Assembly (NCBI GenBank): GCA_030634505.1
Contig: DAOWAQ010000013.1
Location: 1 to 17,754 of the forward strand
DNA: 17,754 bases
Direction: 5' to 3'
Origin: Calditrichia bacterium
GTDB lineage: Bacteria > Calditrichota > Calditrichia > JAJRVZ01
How positions within the stretch are numbered: position 1 is the first letter of the stretch; each line of letters opens with the position of its first letter. Under the pieces are notes generated by a model. It was not told the DNA's origin, ran no database searches, and saw nothing but the letters and a program-made list of their open reading frames with translations. Made by a program: the position numbers and the translations under genes. This document shows positions 1 through 8,765 of this stretch, piece after piece.

Positions 1-148
1 CCGTTGAACCACTAACTGCCAATTGGCACTTTGAATAATATGCTTTTCTGTTACACCATTCATGGATGGAATTTATAGTTTTTTTTTGAATATATGAATA
101 TGATGATAAAAAAAAGAAGAACTTTCTGGTAAATAAAAATAATATATT
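1..148. other. Left-edge intergenic stretch, possible partial minus-strand ORF
   Basis: No gene is certain here. On the minus strand an ATG at 61-63 opens a frame of 21 codons that runs off the left edge without a stop. It has no clear ribosome binding site, and 21 open codons can arise by chance. A perfect 12-base palindrome (TGCCAATTGGCA) lies at 17-28. A T-run near 79-87 and an A-run near 109-116 could pair weakly on either strand, but no convincing terminator is visible behind the dehydrogenase gene that ends at 149. Confidence 0.25.
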
Positions 149-1606
149 CTATTTTATTAATATCAATTTTCTCGTAAACAGGATTTTACCATCTACTTTC
201 AGTTTATAAAAGTAAATTCCACTGGCTTGCACACTATTCTGATTATTTTTCCCGTTCCATTCAATTGTATATTGACCGGGATCATAAATCTTATTAATCA
301 ACGTATCCACGTGTTTGCCCAGTGAATTATAAATAGAAATTTCAACATTGGATTTCTTCCCGATGTAAAAAGGAATTATAGTATTGGAGTTAAATGGATT
401 TGGATAATTTTGCCCTAATTGAAATTCACGGGGAATGGATTCTTGATCAGGTGAAGTATTTCCTGATAGCAGACTGATAATCTTATATATTTTTCCATCA
501 AAGCTACATATGTACTGTTCATTATTTTGGTCTACACCAAAAGATGCAATTAACAAACTTGTATCGAGTAATAAATTATTTGAGACAGGATTTATGCCAT
601 CATAATCGATTGACCATATTTTGCCACTTACATAATCTGCATAGATATATTTACCATATAATTGCGGTACTTCATTTCCGCGGTAAACATAGCCTCCCGT
701 AACCGACTGACCCTCACCATGATCATACTCCCAGATAGGCATTGTTAAACCAATAGTATCACACCCGGATGGTGGAAAGTAACAGTGATATCCTTCCATC
801 ACGCGCCAGCCATAATTTTTTCCAGACTCAATAATATCAATTTCTTCATATATATTTTGCCCGACATCTCCGGTCCATAGTTTTCCAGAAATCGAATCAA
901 AACTGAACCGCCAGGGATTTCGCAAACCGAAAGCAAATATTTCTTCCCGAAAGCCAGAAAAATTTCCAACAAATGGATTATCAGCAGGTATCGCATACTT
1001 TAAAGTATCCTGTTGCGAGTTAACATCTATTCTTAAAATAGACCCTAACAAGGTAGTTAAATCCTGTCCATTATTTAAGGGATCGCCTCCAGAACCACCA
1101 TCTCCCATTGCAATGTATAAATAACCGTCAGGTCCAAAAGCGATTTGTCCTCCGTTATGATTGCTATATGGTTGATTTATTTCGAGCAACACAAACTCAC
1201 TATCGACTAATGCGCTGTCAGGATTCATTGTTGATACTTTATATCTTGATATTACCGTTCTTCTTGGATTTGAGGCAGTATAATCAACAAAGAAATATCC
1301 ATTATTTTCATAATTGGGATGAAAAGCCAGTCCCAGTAATCCCTCTTCGTTTCCGTTATCCCGAACTTTATTTTCAATATTAAGAAATATTGATTTATCT
1401 GTGACAGCTAAATTATTACTAAAAACAGAAATAATACCTCTTTGTTCGATAACAAATAGTCGATTGCTATTATCACCCGCATGCCGCAAATCAACAGGTC
1501 TGGTAAATGACAAATTTGGAAAAGCTATTTCTAAATCAATTTGCGCATTGAGAAATGTACCTGAAAGGATCAGGAATATGATTTGAAAAAATATAAAGTA
1601 TTTCAT
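149..1606 (-). CDS. Secreted glucose/sorbosone dehydrogenase-like protein with type IX secretion sorting domain
   Basis: The 485-residue protein begins with a signal peptide (about 1-21, ending LNAQ). It continues as a GSDH-type six-bladed propeller of the soluble PQQ sugar dehydrogenase family (about 25-375). Family blocks are visible: EEGLLGLAFHP (88-97), NHNGG with His150 at the place of the catalytic base, GPDGYLYIAMGDGG (158-171), FGLRNPWRFSFD (226-237) and KNYGWRVMEG (263-272). The last 90 residues are a type A Por/T9SS sorting domain starting QNYPNPFN (399-406) and ending GIYFYKL...TRKLILIK. Family knowledge suggests PQQ- and calcium-dependent oxidation of sugars or other aldoses at the cell surface. 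The actual substrate cannot be read from the sequence, and many homologues are uncharacterised. The ATG at 1604-1606 follows a purine-rich GAGAG. It is transcribed alone and ends in TAG. Confidence 0.88.
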   Translation of the reverse strand: MKYFIFFQIIFLILSGTFLNAQIDLEIAFPNLSFTRPVDLRHAGDNSNRLFVIEQRGIISVFSNNLAVTDKSIFLNIENKVRDNGNEEGLLGLAFHPNYENNGYFFVDYTASNPRRTVISRYKVSTMNPDSALVDSEFVLLEINQPYSNHNGGQIAFGPDGYLYIAMGDGGSGGDPLNNGQDLTTLLGSILRIDVNSQQDTLKYAIPADNPFVGNFSGFREEIFAFGLRNPWRFSFDSISGKLWTGDVGQNIYEEIDIIESGKNYGWRVMEGYHCYFPPSGCDTIGLTMPIWEYDHGEGQSVTGGYVYRGNEVPQLYGKYIYADYVSGKIWSIDYDGINPVSNNLLLDTSLLIASFGVDQNNEQYICSFDGKIYKIISLLSGNTSPDQESIPREFQLGQNYPNPFNSNTIIPFYIGKKSNVEISIYNSLGKHVDTLINKIYDPGQYTIEWNGKNNQNSVQASGIYFYKLKVDGKILFTRKLILIK

Positions 1607-1739
1607 ATTGCTCTCTGAATATTTTTCAATTATCTAGAAATATATTTAATACATTTAAATTGAAATTGATTCCCTGAAAAGCAATTAATAATATTTATTC
1701 TGTGATATTAGAAAGGTATGAATTATTAAAAATAAAATA

Positions 1740-2036
1740 TTAACAATCAGAACATCGTCTGCCGCCATCACGATCAAGTATTCTTCTCTCCTTGGAATTA
1801 ATCCGCGCTTTATGTACGTTCAGCTTTCGGCCATTTATAGATTTACCATTCAAATTCTCGATTGCACTTAAAGCCTCAATATCGTTTGGCATTTCAACGA
1901 ATCCAAACCTCATAGTTTTAAAACTAAATTTGTCTTTTAAGATAGTTGACGAATCAACAATACCAAATTCATCAAACATTTGTTTTAATTCAAGTTCAGT
2001 CGCGGTGCTTGACAAATTACTTACAAAAATATTCAA
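1740..2036 (-). CDS. Small RRM-domain RNA-binding protein
   Basis: This 98-residue protein is almost entirely one RNA recognition motif. RNP2 is IFVSNL (3-8). RNP1 is MRFGFVEM (42-49), with the two aromatic RNA-stacking residues Phe44 and Phe46. The helix-2/strand-4 segment AIENLNGKSINGRKLNVHKA (58-77) also fits the family. A short basic tail ends in Cys-Ser-Asp-Cys, which is unusual for a tail that is more often Gly/Arg rich. Bacterial single-RRM proteins of this kind bind RNA and are often cold- or stress-responsive; the target here is unknown. The start is TTG (2034-2036), chosen because a perfect AGGAGG (2041-2046) lies four bases upstream and no ATG is available. It is divergent from the propeller sensor gene. 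Confidence 0.9.
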   Translation of the reverse strand: MNIFVSNLSSTATELELKQMFDEFGIVDSSTILKDKFSFKTMRFGFVEMPNDIEALSAIENLNGKSINGRKLNVHKARINSKERRILDRDGGRRCSDC

Positions 2037-2040
2037 TATA

Positions 2041-2046
2041 CCTCCT
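2041..2046 (-). promoter_or_regulatory. Shine-Dalgarno AGGAGG that fixes a TTG start
   Basis: On the minus strand AGGAGG is followed by TATA and then TTG. It is the strongest ribosome binding site in the window and the reason for accepting a TTG start for the RRM gene. Confidence 0.8.
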
Positions 2047-2048
2047 AA

Positions 2049-2063
2049 GTAAGTTTTACTTAC
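2049..2063 (-). promoter_or_regulatory. Inverted repeat in the leader of the RRM gene
   Basis: A perfect GTAAGT / ACTTAC inverted repeat has a three-base loop and lies two bases upstream of the AGGAGG of the RRM gene. In the mRNA it would form a small hairpin beside the ribosome binding site. In DNA it could be an operator. Which of these applies, if either, is inference. Confidence 0.35.
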
Positions 2064-2257
2064 ATAAATAATGAGAAAAATAAAATTGAAATCCTTACTG
2101 TATATCTCGTAGGTTTTCCAAAATAGTATAACTTTTATCTATAAATTAACAGAATGTATTTTTTTACAATTGGTAATTTAACTCTAAGATAATTTTTTGG
2201 TTCAGTCTTTATTCAAATATCCGATAATAATTTAAACAATTAATAAACAAAATAATA

Positions 2258-5095
2258 ATGTTAAAATTTATTTTAAATAAAAAGATTATTTTCAAATTAA
2301 TATTCCTGATATTATTTGCAAATCAATTTCTTATTTCCCAATCATTAAACTTCCAGCATATCAATTTGCAGGATGGATTATCTCAAATCACAGTATTTTC
2401 AATTTTACAGGACAGCAAGGGATTTCTTTGGTTTGGAACGCAAGATGGATTAAATAAATTTGACGGATATAATTTTACCGTAATAAACCAGGACCTTATT
2501 GAAAAAAACAAACTTACAGACAGGCAAATTCAATGTCTGTATGAAGATAAAGAAGGCATGATCTGGATTGGCACCAGGGATGGTGGCCTTAATGTATATA
2601 ATCCCATTTTAAACGGATTCCGTCATTTTAAATTTGAAGAAGGTATTCAGCAAAGTATTCAAAACGACAGAATAACTGCCATAATTGGTGATAATCATTC
2701 TTCGGAAAACATAATATGGATTGGTACCTTTGGTGGTGGGTTTTCTAAGCTATGGATCAAAAATGAAGACCAATATTATTTTGAACATTTTAAAAACATA
2801 ACTGATGACAACAATAGTCTCAGTAATAACCAGGTTACTTCATTATTACAGGATAAGAACGGAATTTTATGGATAGGTACAAAGGGAGGAGGACTTAATA
2901 AATTCAATCCGTCTACGAATAGATTTGAATCATTTGCTAATTTTAACAATAATTCTTGTATAAATAATGTTTCAAGTCTTTATGAATATTATAACGGTGA
3001 TATTTGGATTGGGACAAATGGAGGTGGGTTAATTAGATTTAACCCTGAAAACGAAAAATGTGTAGCATATAAAAAAGAAAGAGGAAACCCGAATAGTTTA
3101 AGTGACAATAAAATACTTTGTATAAGCAGTTTGAAAGAAAATTCCAAAACTTATCTATTGATTGGAACCGAGGGTGGTGGGCTAAATGTATTCAATGATG
3201 AAACTGATAAATTTACACAATTTAAACATGATTCAGATAACGAAAATAGTGTAAGCCACAATAACATATATTCCATTTTAACTGAAAAATCCGGAAATGT
3301 ATGGTTTGGCACCGGTTCCAGTATTGATATCTATGACAGAAATGCATACAATTTCAGAAAATACAGACATGTCCCGGGAAATACCAACAGCTTAAGTCAT
3401 GAATTTATTTGGGCAATTCATGAAAGTCGTGATGGAATGCTCTGGATAGCTACTGATAATGGACTAAATCAATTAGATCGAAAAAATAATAAATATAAAC
3501 ACTGGTTCCATGATCCTGACAACCAAAATAGTCTCAGTTATAACGAAGTCATGGCAATCCACGAAGATAAAAACGGGATGTTATGGATTGGAACATGGCA
3601 CGGTGGACTAAATAAATTTGACCGAAGAAGGAATACATTCACACATTTTTTAAATGATCCTTCCAATCCTAATACTATCAGTGATAACAATGTACGCCTT
3701 ATTTACGAAGATCCTCAAGGCAATGGCAACATATTATGGTTAGGAACCAGTGAGGGTGGATTAAATAAATTTAACATTAAAACAAAAACATTTATCAGTT
3801 ATCAGCATGATCCCGTAAACAAAAACACTATAAGTGATAATTCAATACTATCAATTTTTCGTGATAAAAATGGTACGTTATGGGCCGGTACCTGGGGAGG
3901 CGGATTAAATAGATTTGATGAAATAAATCAAAAATTTATTCACTATAAGAACGATCCTAAAAATCCATACTCAATAAATCACAATGCTGCTTCTATGATT
4001 TATGAAGACAAGGCTGGAAATTTTTGGATTGGAACGCATGGTGGTGGTATAAATAAATTTGATAGAAAAAAAGAGAGTTTTACCCATTTTAGTGTAGCCG
4101 ACGGTTTACCAAATGAAGTTATTTATGGAATTCTTGAAGATGAACAGGGAAATCTCTGGATTAGTACAAATAAAGGAATTTCCAGATTTGATCCAAATGT
4201 TCAAGGTAAAGAAGCTTTTAAAAATTTTAACATAAGCGATGGTTTGCAAAGCAACGAATTTAATAATGGATCATTTTTTAAAAGTAAAAGTGGAGAACTA
4301 TTTTTTGGTGGAGTAAATGGCTTCAACAGCTTTTTCCCAACAAGTATAAGTGAAAATAAATATTTACCACCTGTTGTTTTCACGGATTTTAAAATCTTTA
4401 ATAAATCTGTTGATGTAAACCCAGATTCAATCTTGAAAAAAACTATTGCTTATACAAATCAAATTGAATTGGATTATAATCAATCTGTATTTTCAATTGA
4501 ATTTAGTGCTTTAAATTATACCCACCCTGAAAAAAATCAATTCAAATATAAATTGGCAGGATTTGACAAAGATTGGACATTGACAAATGCAGATAGAAGA
4601 TTTGTAACATATACTAACCTTGAACCCGGAGAATATGAATTTCTTGTATCAGCCTCAAATAATGATGGACATTGGAATAAAAATAATGCATCATTAAAAA
4701 TCACAATTCTACCTCCTTTTTGGTTATCATGGTGGTTTCGTTTTGCGATCTTCGCGATTATAGCCGGAATAATATTAACAGTGCATACTAACCGATTAAA
4801 CAAAGTTGAAAAGCAAAATATCATTCTTGAAAAAGAAGTATCAAGAAGAACACAGGAATTAGAAAGCCAAAAGAATGAATTACAAAATGCATTAAGTCAG
4901 GTTAAACAGTTAGGTGGTTTGCTTCCGATTTGTGCTTCCTGTAAAAAAATAAGGGACGATAAAGGTTATTGGAATCAGATTGAATCATATATAGCTAAAC
5001 ATTCTGAAGCGGATTTTAGCCATGGTATATGCCCTGATTGTTACAAAGAACTCTATCCAGAATTAGTTTCAAATAAAATCAGACGAAAATTCTAA
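2258..5095 (+). CDS. Two-propeller membrane sensor (Reg_prop, Y_Y_Y) ending in a Cys4 module, no kinase
   Basis: The 945-residue protein has a signal peptide (about 1-27). About 13-14 Reg_prop repeats of the LWIGTxGGGLNKFD type follow, spaced about 50 residues apart, enough for two seven-bladed propellers (about 30-720). Next come a Y_Y_Y immunoglobulin-like domain (about 735-817), one membrane segment (about 822-842) and a coiled coil (about 845-885). This periplasmic half matches the sensor part of hybrid two-component systems, which usually detect ligands such as glycans. The usual HisKA, ATPase, receiver and AraC-type helix-turn-helix domains are absent. Instead residues 886-935 carry CASC (892-895), IRDDKGYW (898-905), FSHG (920-923) and CPDC (925-928), a likely metal-binding module that I know as a C-terminal tail of PAS and response-regulator proteins. 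No Shine-Dalgarno precedes the ATG; the leader is A-rich. The gene looks complete, with TAA three bases from the convergent pump gene. Confidence 0.88.
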   Translation: MLKFILNKKIIFKLIFLILFANQFLISQSLNFQHINLQDGLSQITVFSILQDSKGFLWFGTQDGLNKFDGYNFTVINQDLIEKNKLTDRQIQCLYEDKEGMIWIGTRDGGLNVYNPILNGFRHFKFEEGIQQSIQNDRITAIIGDNHSSENIIWIGTFGGGFSKLWIKNEDQYYFEHFKNITDDNNSLSNNQVTSLLQDKNGILWIGTKGGGLNKFNPSTNRFESFANFNNNSCINNVSSLYEYYNGDIWIGTNGGGLIRFNPENEKCVAYKKERGNPNSLSDNKILCISSLKENSKTYLLIGTEGGGLNVFNDETDKFTQFKHDSDNENSVSHNNIYSILTEKSGNVWFGTGSSIDIYDRNAYNFRKYRHVPGNTNSLSHEFIWAIHESRDGMLWIATDNGLNQLDRKNNKYKHWFHDPDNQNSLSYNEVMAIHEDKNGMLWIGTWHGGLNKFDRRRNTFTHFLNDPSNPNTISDNNVRLIYEDPQGNGNILWLGTSEGGLNKFNIKTKTFISYQHDPVNKNTISDNSILSIFRDKNGTLWAGTWGGGLNRFDEINQKFIHYKNDPKNPYSINHNAASMIYEDKAGNFWIGTHGGGINKFDRKKESFTHFSVADGLPNEVIYGILEDEQGNLWISTNKGISRFDPNVQGKEAFKNFNISDGLQSNEFNNGSFFKSKSGELFFGGVNGFNSFFPTSISENKYLPPVVFTDFKIFNKSVDVNPDSILKKTIAYTNQIELDYNQSVFSIEFSALNYTHPEKNQFKYKLAGFDKDWTLTNADRRFVTYTNLEPGEYEFLVSASNNDGHWNKNNASLKITILPPFWLSWWFRFAIFAIIAGIILTVHTNRLNKVEKQNIILEKEVSRRTQELESQKNELQNALSQVKQLGGLLPICASCKKIRDDKGYWNQIESYIAKHSEADFSHGICPDCYKELYPELVSNKIRRKF

Positions 5096-5107
5096 ATCTT
5101 AAGATTT
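5094..5107. terminator. Palindrome at the convergent gene ends, possible weak terminator
   Basis: A perfect 14-base palindrome (AAATCTTAAGATTT) covers the junction where the sensor gene stops (5093-5095) and the pump gene stops on the other strand (5099-5101). As RNA it gives only a five-pair A/U-rich stem, followed on the plus strand by GGTTTTT. It may be a weak bidirectional terminator or simply chance in AT-rich DNA. Confidence 0.25.
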
Positions 5108-8100
5108 GGTTTTTAATACTGATTTTTTTCTGCTTCCTTTTATGTCATCCAATACCGCAAACAAACTTGGAATAATAAATAGAGTCAAAATAGTCGCTAC
5201 AAGCAATCCAAACAAAATTACGTTTGCCAATGGCGCCCAGGTGTTTGAACTACCGCCAATTCCAAATGCCATTGGAATCAAACCTGATATAGTCGTTAAC
5301 GAGGTTAAAATTATCGGACGTAATCTGAGTCTGCCTGAATTAACAATGCTTCTCCAATATATAAAAGCACTCATTGCTCCCTTGCGGCGCTGATTAACAA
5401 AGTGCATCATAACAATGGCGTCATTTACTACTATACCGGCTAATGCAACAAAGCCAAACAAAGCAACAATACTGAAAGGATTACCGCTGATAATCAATCC
5501 TAACATAGCTCCAATTAGGGCGAAGGGAACTGTACTTAATATAATTAATGGTTGAGTATATGAATTAAACTGCGTTCCCAGAATTAAGAAAATAAGAATA
5601 AGAGCTAAGGCAAATAAAGCGCCGATATCTTGAAAGACATCCATAAACTCTTCAAACTGACCGCCAATTTTAAAATGCACTCCCGGAAAATTTGCTTCAA
5701 TTTTGGGAAATATTTTTCCCATTTTCAAATTTACTTCATCCAGCGAAGCAACGGTTTCATCAATATCACCTACAACCATTATCGTACGTTTTTGATCGAA
5801 CCGATGGATTTCAGTTGGACCCGGAGTAATTTCAAACTTTGCTATCTCTCTCAGAGCTATAGTCTGACCTGATGAATTTGTTATCTGTAAATTCAATACA
5901 TCATCAACACTGGAACGATTACTCTCATTATATTTTGCGATTACATCTACTTCTTCATCACCATCTCGATACTCAGTAGCTTCTATTCCATCAAACGCGT
6001 ATCTCACATTCATCGCAACATATTGAGTATTAAAACCATACATTGCGGCTTTATCTTCATCAACATTAATTCGTATTTCCTGTTTACCGGGAGGAAAATC
6101 GTCACTTATATCCATTGCACCGGGAATCTTTTTTATGCTATCCTGCAATGCCATTGCCGCTTGTTTAATTTCATCAAAATATTTTCCTTCGACCTTAACT
6201 GATATTTCCCTACCTACAGGTGGTCCGCCACTTATCTCTTCAAACTGCACAGATATCGGACCACTTATGTATTGAATACCACTGCGCAATTCATTCATCA
6301 ATTCTGACGTTGGCCTATCTCTTTCTTCAAGAGGAATTAATTGTACAATAATCTGGGCAACGTTTTTCCGGGTAATCCATTCATCGTTACCCTGGAATAA
6401 TCCGATATTTGCGATAACTGATTCTACCTCCGTACCAGATAAATTCAAAGCTTCATTTTCAAATTTTTTCATAATTCTATCGGTTTCTTCCAAACTTGTT
6501 CCTTCGGGAAATTTGACTAAAACCCTAAATTGGTCAAAATCTTCTTTTCCATACATTTCCACTCCAATAAGTGGAATAAGTGAAATTGAGACAAATAAAA
6601 CCACAATTAAGCCTGCTATCAACCAGTATCGTTTACGCAAAATTTTAATCAACATATGCCCATACCATTTTCGCAATGTAATAAAGAATCTCTTTTCACC
6701 TCTCAAGTGTGTCTTAGATTTCTTTGTCCAGTCCGCGTAATGTGAAGGTAACAGAAAAAATGCTTCGAACATAGATGCTGTAAGAGCCAAAGCAAATACA
6801 ATTGGTATAATTCGCATAAATTTACCCATGATACCGGGTAACAACATCAATGGTAAGAATGCAGCTATATTTGTTCCAATTGAAGATAATATTGGCGTAA
6901 CAACTTCAGTAGTTCCCTTTATTGCTGCCTGAACTGAATTAAAGCCCATAAGCCTGTAGCGGTGACAATTTTCAATTACAATGATCGCGTCATCAACAAT
7001 AATACCAAGTACCATGACTAATGCGAACAAAGTATTACCATTTAAACTATGCCCTGTTAGGTTCATAAATATAAATGCAATGAAAAATGAAATTGGAATT
7101 CCAAGCGAAGCTAATAATGCATTGCCTTTTCCAAGGAAAAAATATAAAACTATTATAATTAAAATCATGCCAAATAAAGCATTATTCCTCAGAACATTGA
7201 TTACCCTCAAAATATAAACAGAATTATCATTCGTATAACTGAACTCCACACCATCCGGTATATTTAATTTGAATAATTCAATCAATTCTTTAATTTCTTC
7301 AATCACATCTATAGAATTAGCATCGCTGTTTTTTGACATGGAGAATGTAATTGAAGGTTCTCCATTGAGTCTCGATAAAATTCGCATCTCTTCACGGCGA
7401 TCATTGACTTCCGCGACATCCTTTATTTTTACAAAATCACCATTAGCAGATGTTTTTACCACTGTATTCTTAATTTCTTCAATAGATTGGTATTCACCTA
7501 CCGATCGGATTAAATATTCTGTTTTGCCAAAAGCTATATTCCCGCCGGGCACATTTAAATTCCTGACTTTTAACGCCATTACGATTTGATCAAATGTAAT
7601 ACCCAATGTATTTAATTTTACCGGGTCAACTTCAACCCAGATTTCTCTTTCCGCTAAACCGGAAACCTGCACTTTCGCCACTCCTTTTAGGTCTAACAAA
7701 TCTTCTTCCAGTTTATCAGCGATTCTTTGAGCATTGTCCTCAGGAATTGTATATGCCATGTTTATGGTAATTACCGGCAAAAAATCTCCACTGTTAAAAG
7801 ATTGAAATAATGGATCTTCTGCATCTTCAGGAAATTCGACTTTATCTATTTCTGCTTTTAAATCCGTAAAATGTTCGCGAAATTCACTCTCTGACATGTC
7901 ATCAAATTTGACCAGCACAAATCCAAATCCTTCACCGGCTGTGGATTGTATTTCTGATATATCATCAACATCCTGAATTTCGGCCTCGATTTTATCCACA
8001 ATCAGATTTTCAGTTTCTGTGGGTGAAGCCCCGGGATATAGTATTGTTACGAAAATCCAGTTAAAATCTATTGCAGGATTTAGTTCTGTTGGCATTTGGA

Positions 8101-8188
8101 GTAGTGAGATACCCCCAAATAAAAATAATCCAATCATCAATAAGTTTACAAGTACCGAATTTTTAACAGAAAATTTTGCTATGTTCAT
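5099..8188 (-). CDS. RND-family efflux pump, inner-membrane permease (HAE1/AcrB-like)
   Basis: At 1029 residues this is a full-length RND permease. It has an N-terminal membrane helix (about 12-30), a first large periplasmic loop (about 31-335), a helix bundle (about 336-480), a second periplasmic loop, and a final helix bundle ending near 1010. The proton-relay acidic pair lies in the fourth membrane segment (GIIVDDAIIVIEN, Asp399 and Asp400). The second half has the matching GIVVNDAIVMM segment, where AcrB has Lys940. Together with the TolC-like and adaptor genes on the same strand it makes a tripartite, proton-driven exporter. The substrate cannot be told from sequence; drugs, lipids and detergents are all possible for this family. 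The ATG at 8186-8188 follows GGAAG. The gene is last in the efflux cluster, separated from it by the four-helix insert, and has no local regulator. Confidence 0.93.
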   Translation of the reverse strand: MNIAKFSVKNSVLVNLLMIGLFLFGGISLLQMPTELNPAIDFNWIFVTILYPGASPTETENLIVDKIEAEIQDVDDISEIQSTAGEGFGFVLVKFDDMSESEFREHFTDLKAEIDKVEFPEDAEDPLFQSFNSGDFLPVITINMAYTIPEDNAQRIADKLEEDLLDLKGVAKVQVSGLAEREIWVEVDPVKLNTLGITFDQIVMALKVRNLNVPGGNIAFGKTEYLIRSVGEYQSIEEIKNTVVKTSANGDFVKIKDVAEVNDRREEMRILSRLNGEPSITFSMSKNSDANSIDVIEEIKELIELFKLNIPDGVEFSYTNDNSVYILRVINVLRNNALFGMILIIIVLYFFLGKGNALLASLGIPISFFIAFIFMNLTGHSLNGNTLFALVMVLGIIVDDAIIVIENCHRYRLMGFNSVQAAIKGTTEVVTPILSSIGTNIAAFLPLMLLPGIMGKFMRIIPIVFALALTASMFEAFFLLPSHYADWTKKSKTHLRGEKRFFITLRKWYGHMLIKILRKRYWLIAGLIVVLFVSISLIPLIGVEMYGKEDFDQFRVLVKFPEGTSLEETDRIMKKFENEALNLSGTEVESVIANIGLFQGNDEWITRKNVAQIIVQLIPLEERDRPTSELMNELRSGIQYISGPISVQFEEISGGPPVGREISVKVEGKYFDEIKQAAMALQDSIKKIPGAMDISDDFPPGKQEIRINVDEDKAAMYGFNTQYVAMNVRYAFDGIEATEYRDGDEEVDVIAKYNESNRSSVDDVLNLQITNSSGQTIALREIAKFEITPGPTEIHRFDQKRTIMVVGDIDETVASLDEVNLKMGKIFPKIEANFPGVHFKIGGQFEEFMDVFQDIGALFALALILIFLILGTQFNSYTQPLIILSTVPFALIGAMLGLIISGNPFSIVALFGFVALAGIVVNDAIVMMHFVNQRRKGAMSAFIYWRSIVNSGRLRLRPIILTSLTTISGLIPMAFGIGGSSNTWAPLANVILFGLLVATILTLFIIPSLFAVLDDIKGSRKKSVLKTKS

Positions 8189-8262
8189 TCTGTCTTCCTT
8201 TAAGAATTATTATAATATGAACAATAATATTTCTTATTTAAATTAATTATTATACTCCATAA

Positions 8263-8292
8263 GTAATCGGTGATCAGTCATCGGTAATCGGT
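8263..8292 (+). repeat. Left heptamer array beside the four-helix gene
   Basis: Four consecutive seven-base units read GTAATCG, GTGATCA, GTCATCG and GTAATCG, followed by GT. The first 16 bases match the array on the far side of the four-helix gene at 14 of 16 positions, in inverted orientation. It lies between that gene and the pump gene. Confidence 0.7.
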
Positions 8293-8316
8293 ATTTCGAA
8301 TGGCTCTAACCCCTTT

Positions 8317-8715
8317 TTACTGATCGATTGTTTTTTTGTTATTTTGGAAACAGAAAATATCAGCTTTAGTGATCATTGAATTCAACATTTTTCCCACTGA
8401 TGCATATCGGTTTAACCAATCTATATTTAATTCATCTGATAAATAACCACCATCAAAAGCAGTTTCTATCCAATGCTGTGTTTCTTGTTGCTCACCATCA
8501 GAATCTGTTAGTTTACTTATAAAATGTTTTTGATACCTACGTTTTGCCCATGCTTCAGCAATTTGAGCCCCAACAGAACGGGAAGCACGTCTAATTTGGT
8601 CAGTCAGAGAATATTTTTCTTCTTTTGGAAATTTCTTTGATGTTTGAAATATTTCCAGTGACAGCTGTCGGGCTAATTTGTAAACCTCTAAATCTCTAAA
8701 GCTTTTTACATGCAT
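8317..8715 (-). CDS. Four-helix-bundle protein (23S rRNA intervening-sequence / S23 family)
   Basis: The 132-residue protein shows the family blocks in order: FRDLEVYKLARQL (6-18), FPKEEKYSLTDQIRRAS (29-45), SVGAQIAEAWAKRR (47-60) and GEQQETQHWIETA (74-86). It is all-helical, with no signal peptide or membrane segment. Relatives are encoded in intervening sequences of 23S rRNA genes and as many stand-alone chromosomal copies, and Avd of diversity-generating retroelements has the same fold. The function of stand-alone copies is unknown; nucleic-acid binding is suspected. The ATG at 8713-8715 is supported by AGGTGA five bases upstream (8721-8726). The gene interrupts the efflux cluster between the TPR and pump genes and is bordered by inverted heptamer arrays, so it is more likely a passenger than a pump component. 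Confidence 0.88.
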   Translation of the reverse strand: MHVKSFRDLEVYKLARQLSLEIFQTSKKFPKEEKYSLTDQIRRASRSVGAQIAEAWAKRRYQKHFISKLTDSDGEQQETQHWIETAFDGGYLSDELNIDWLNRYASVGKMLNSMITKADIFCFQNNKKTIDQ

Positions 8716-8751
8716 TCATTTCACCTGCTTTATCATGATTTACCGAAGCCT

Positions 8752-8765
8752 AGTAAATATTTACT
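8752..8765. repeat. 14-base perfect palindrome overlapping the right heptamer array
   Basis: AGTAAATATTTACT is perfectly self-complementary and shares its right half with the first unit of the right-hand array. It lies upstream of the four-helix gene, so it could be part of that gene's leader, a protein-binding site, or the inner end of the flanking repeat. Confidence 0.45.

Noticed and set aside
1..63. Partial minus-strand CDS leaving the left edge
   Set aside because: Only 21 codons, with no ribosome binding site and no recognisable similarity. Mentioned in the edge description but not called.
1792..2052. Plus-strand 86-codon frame opposite the RRM gene
   Set aside because: The opposite strand encodes a clear RRM with both RNP motifs and a strong ribosome binding site.
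4201..4824. Minus-strand frames at 4201-4383 and 4537-4824
   Set aside because: Antisense to the propeller sensor gene, with low-complexity translations and no ribosome binding site worth noting.
7269..7589. Plus-strand 106-codon frame and similar plus-strand frames at 5106-5393, 6513-6740, 6981-7217 and 8019-8246
   Set aside because: All lie antisense within the RND pump gene or its start, with no recognisable domains. The pump frame is clearly the real one.
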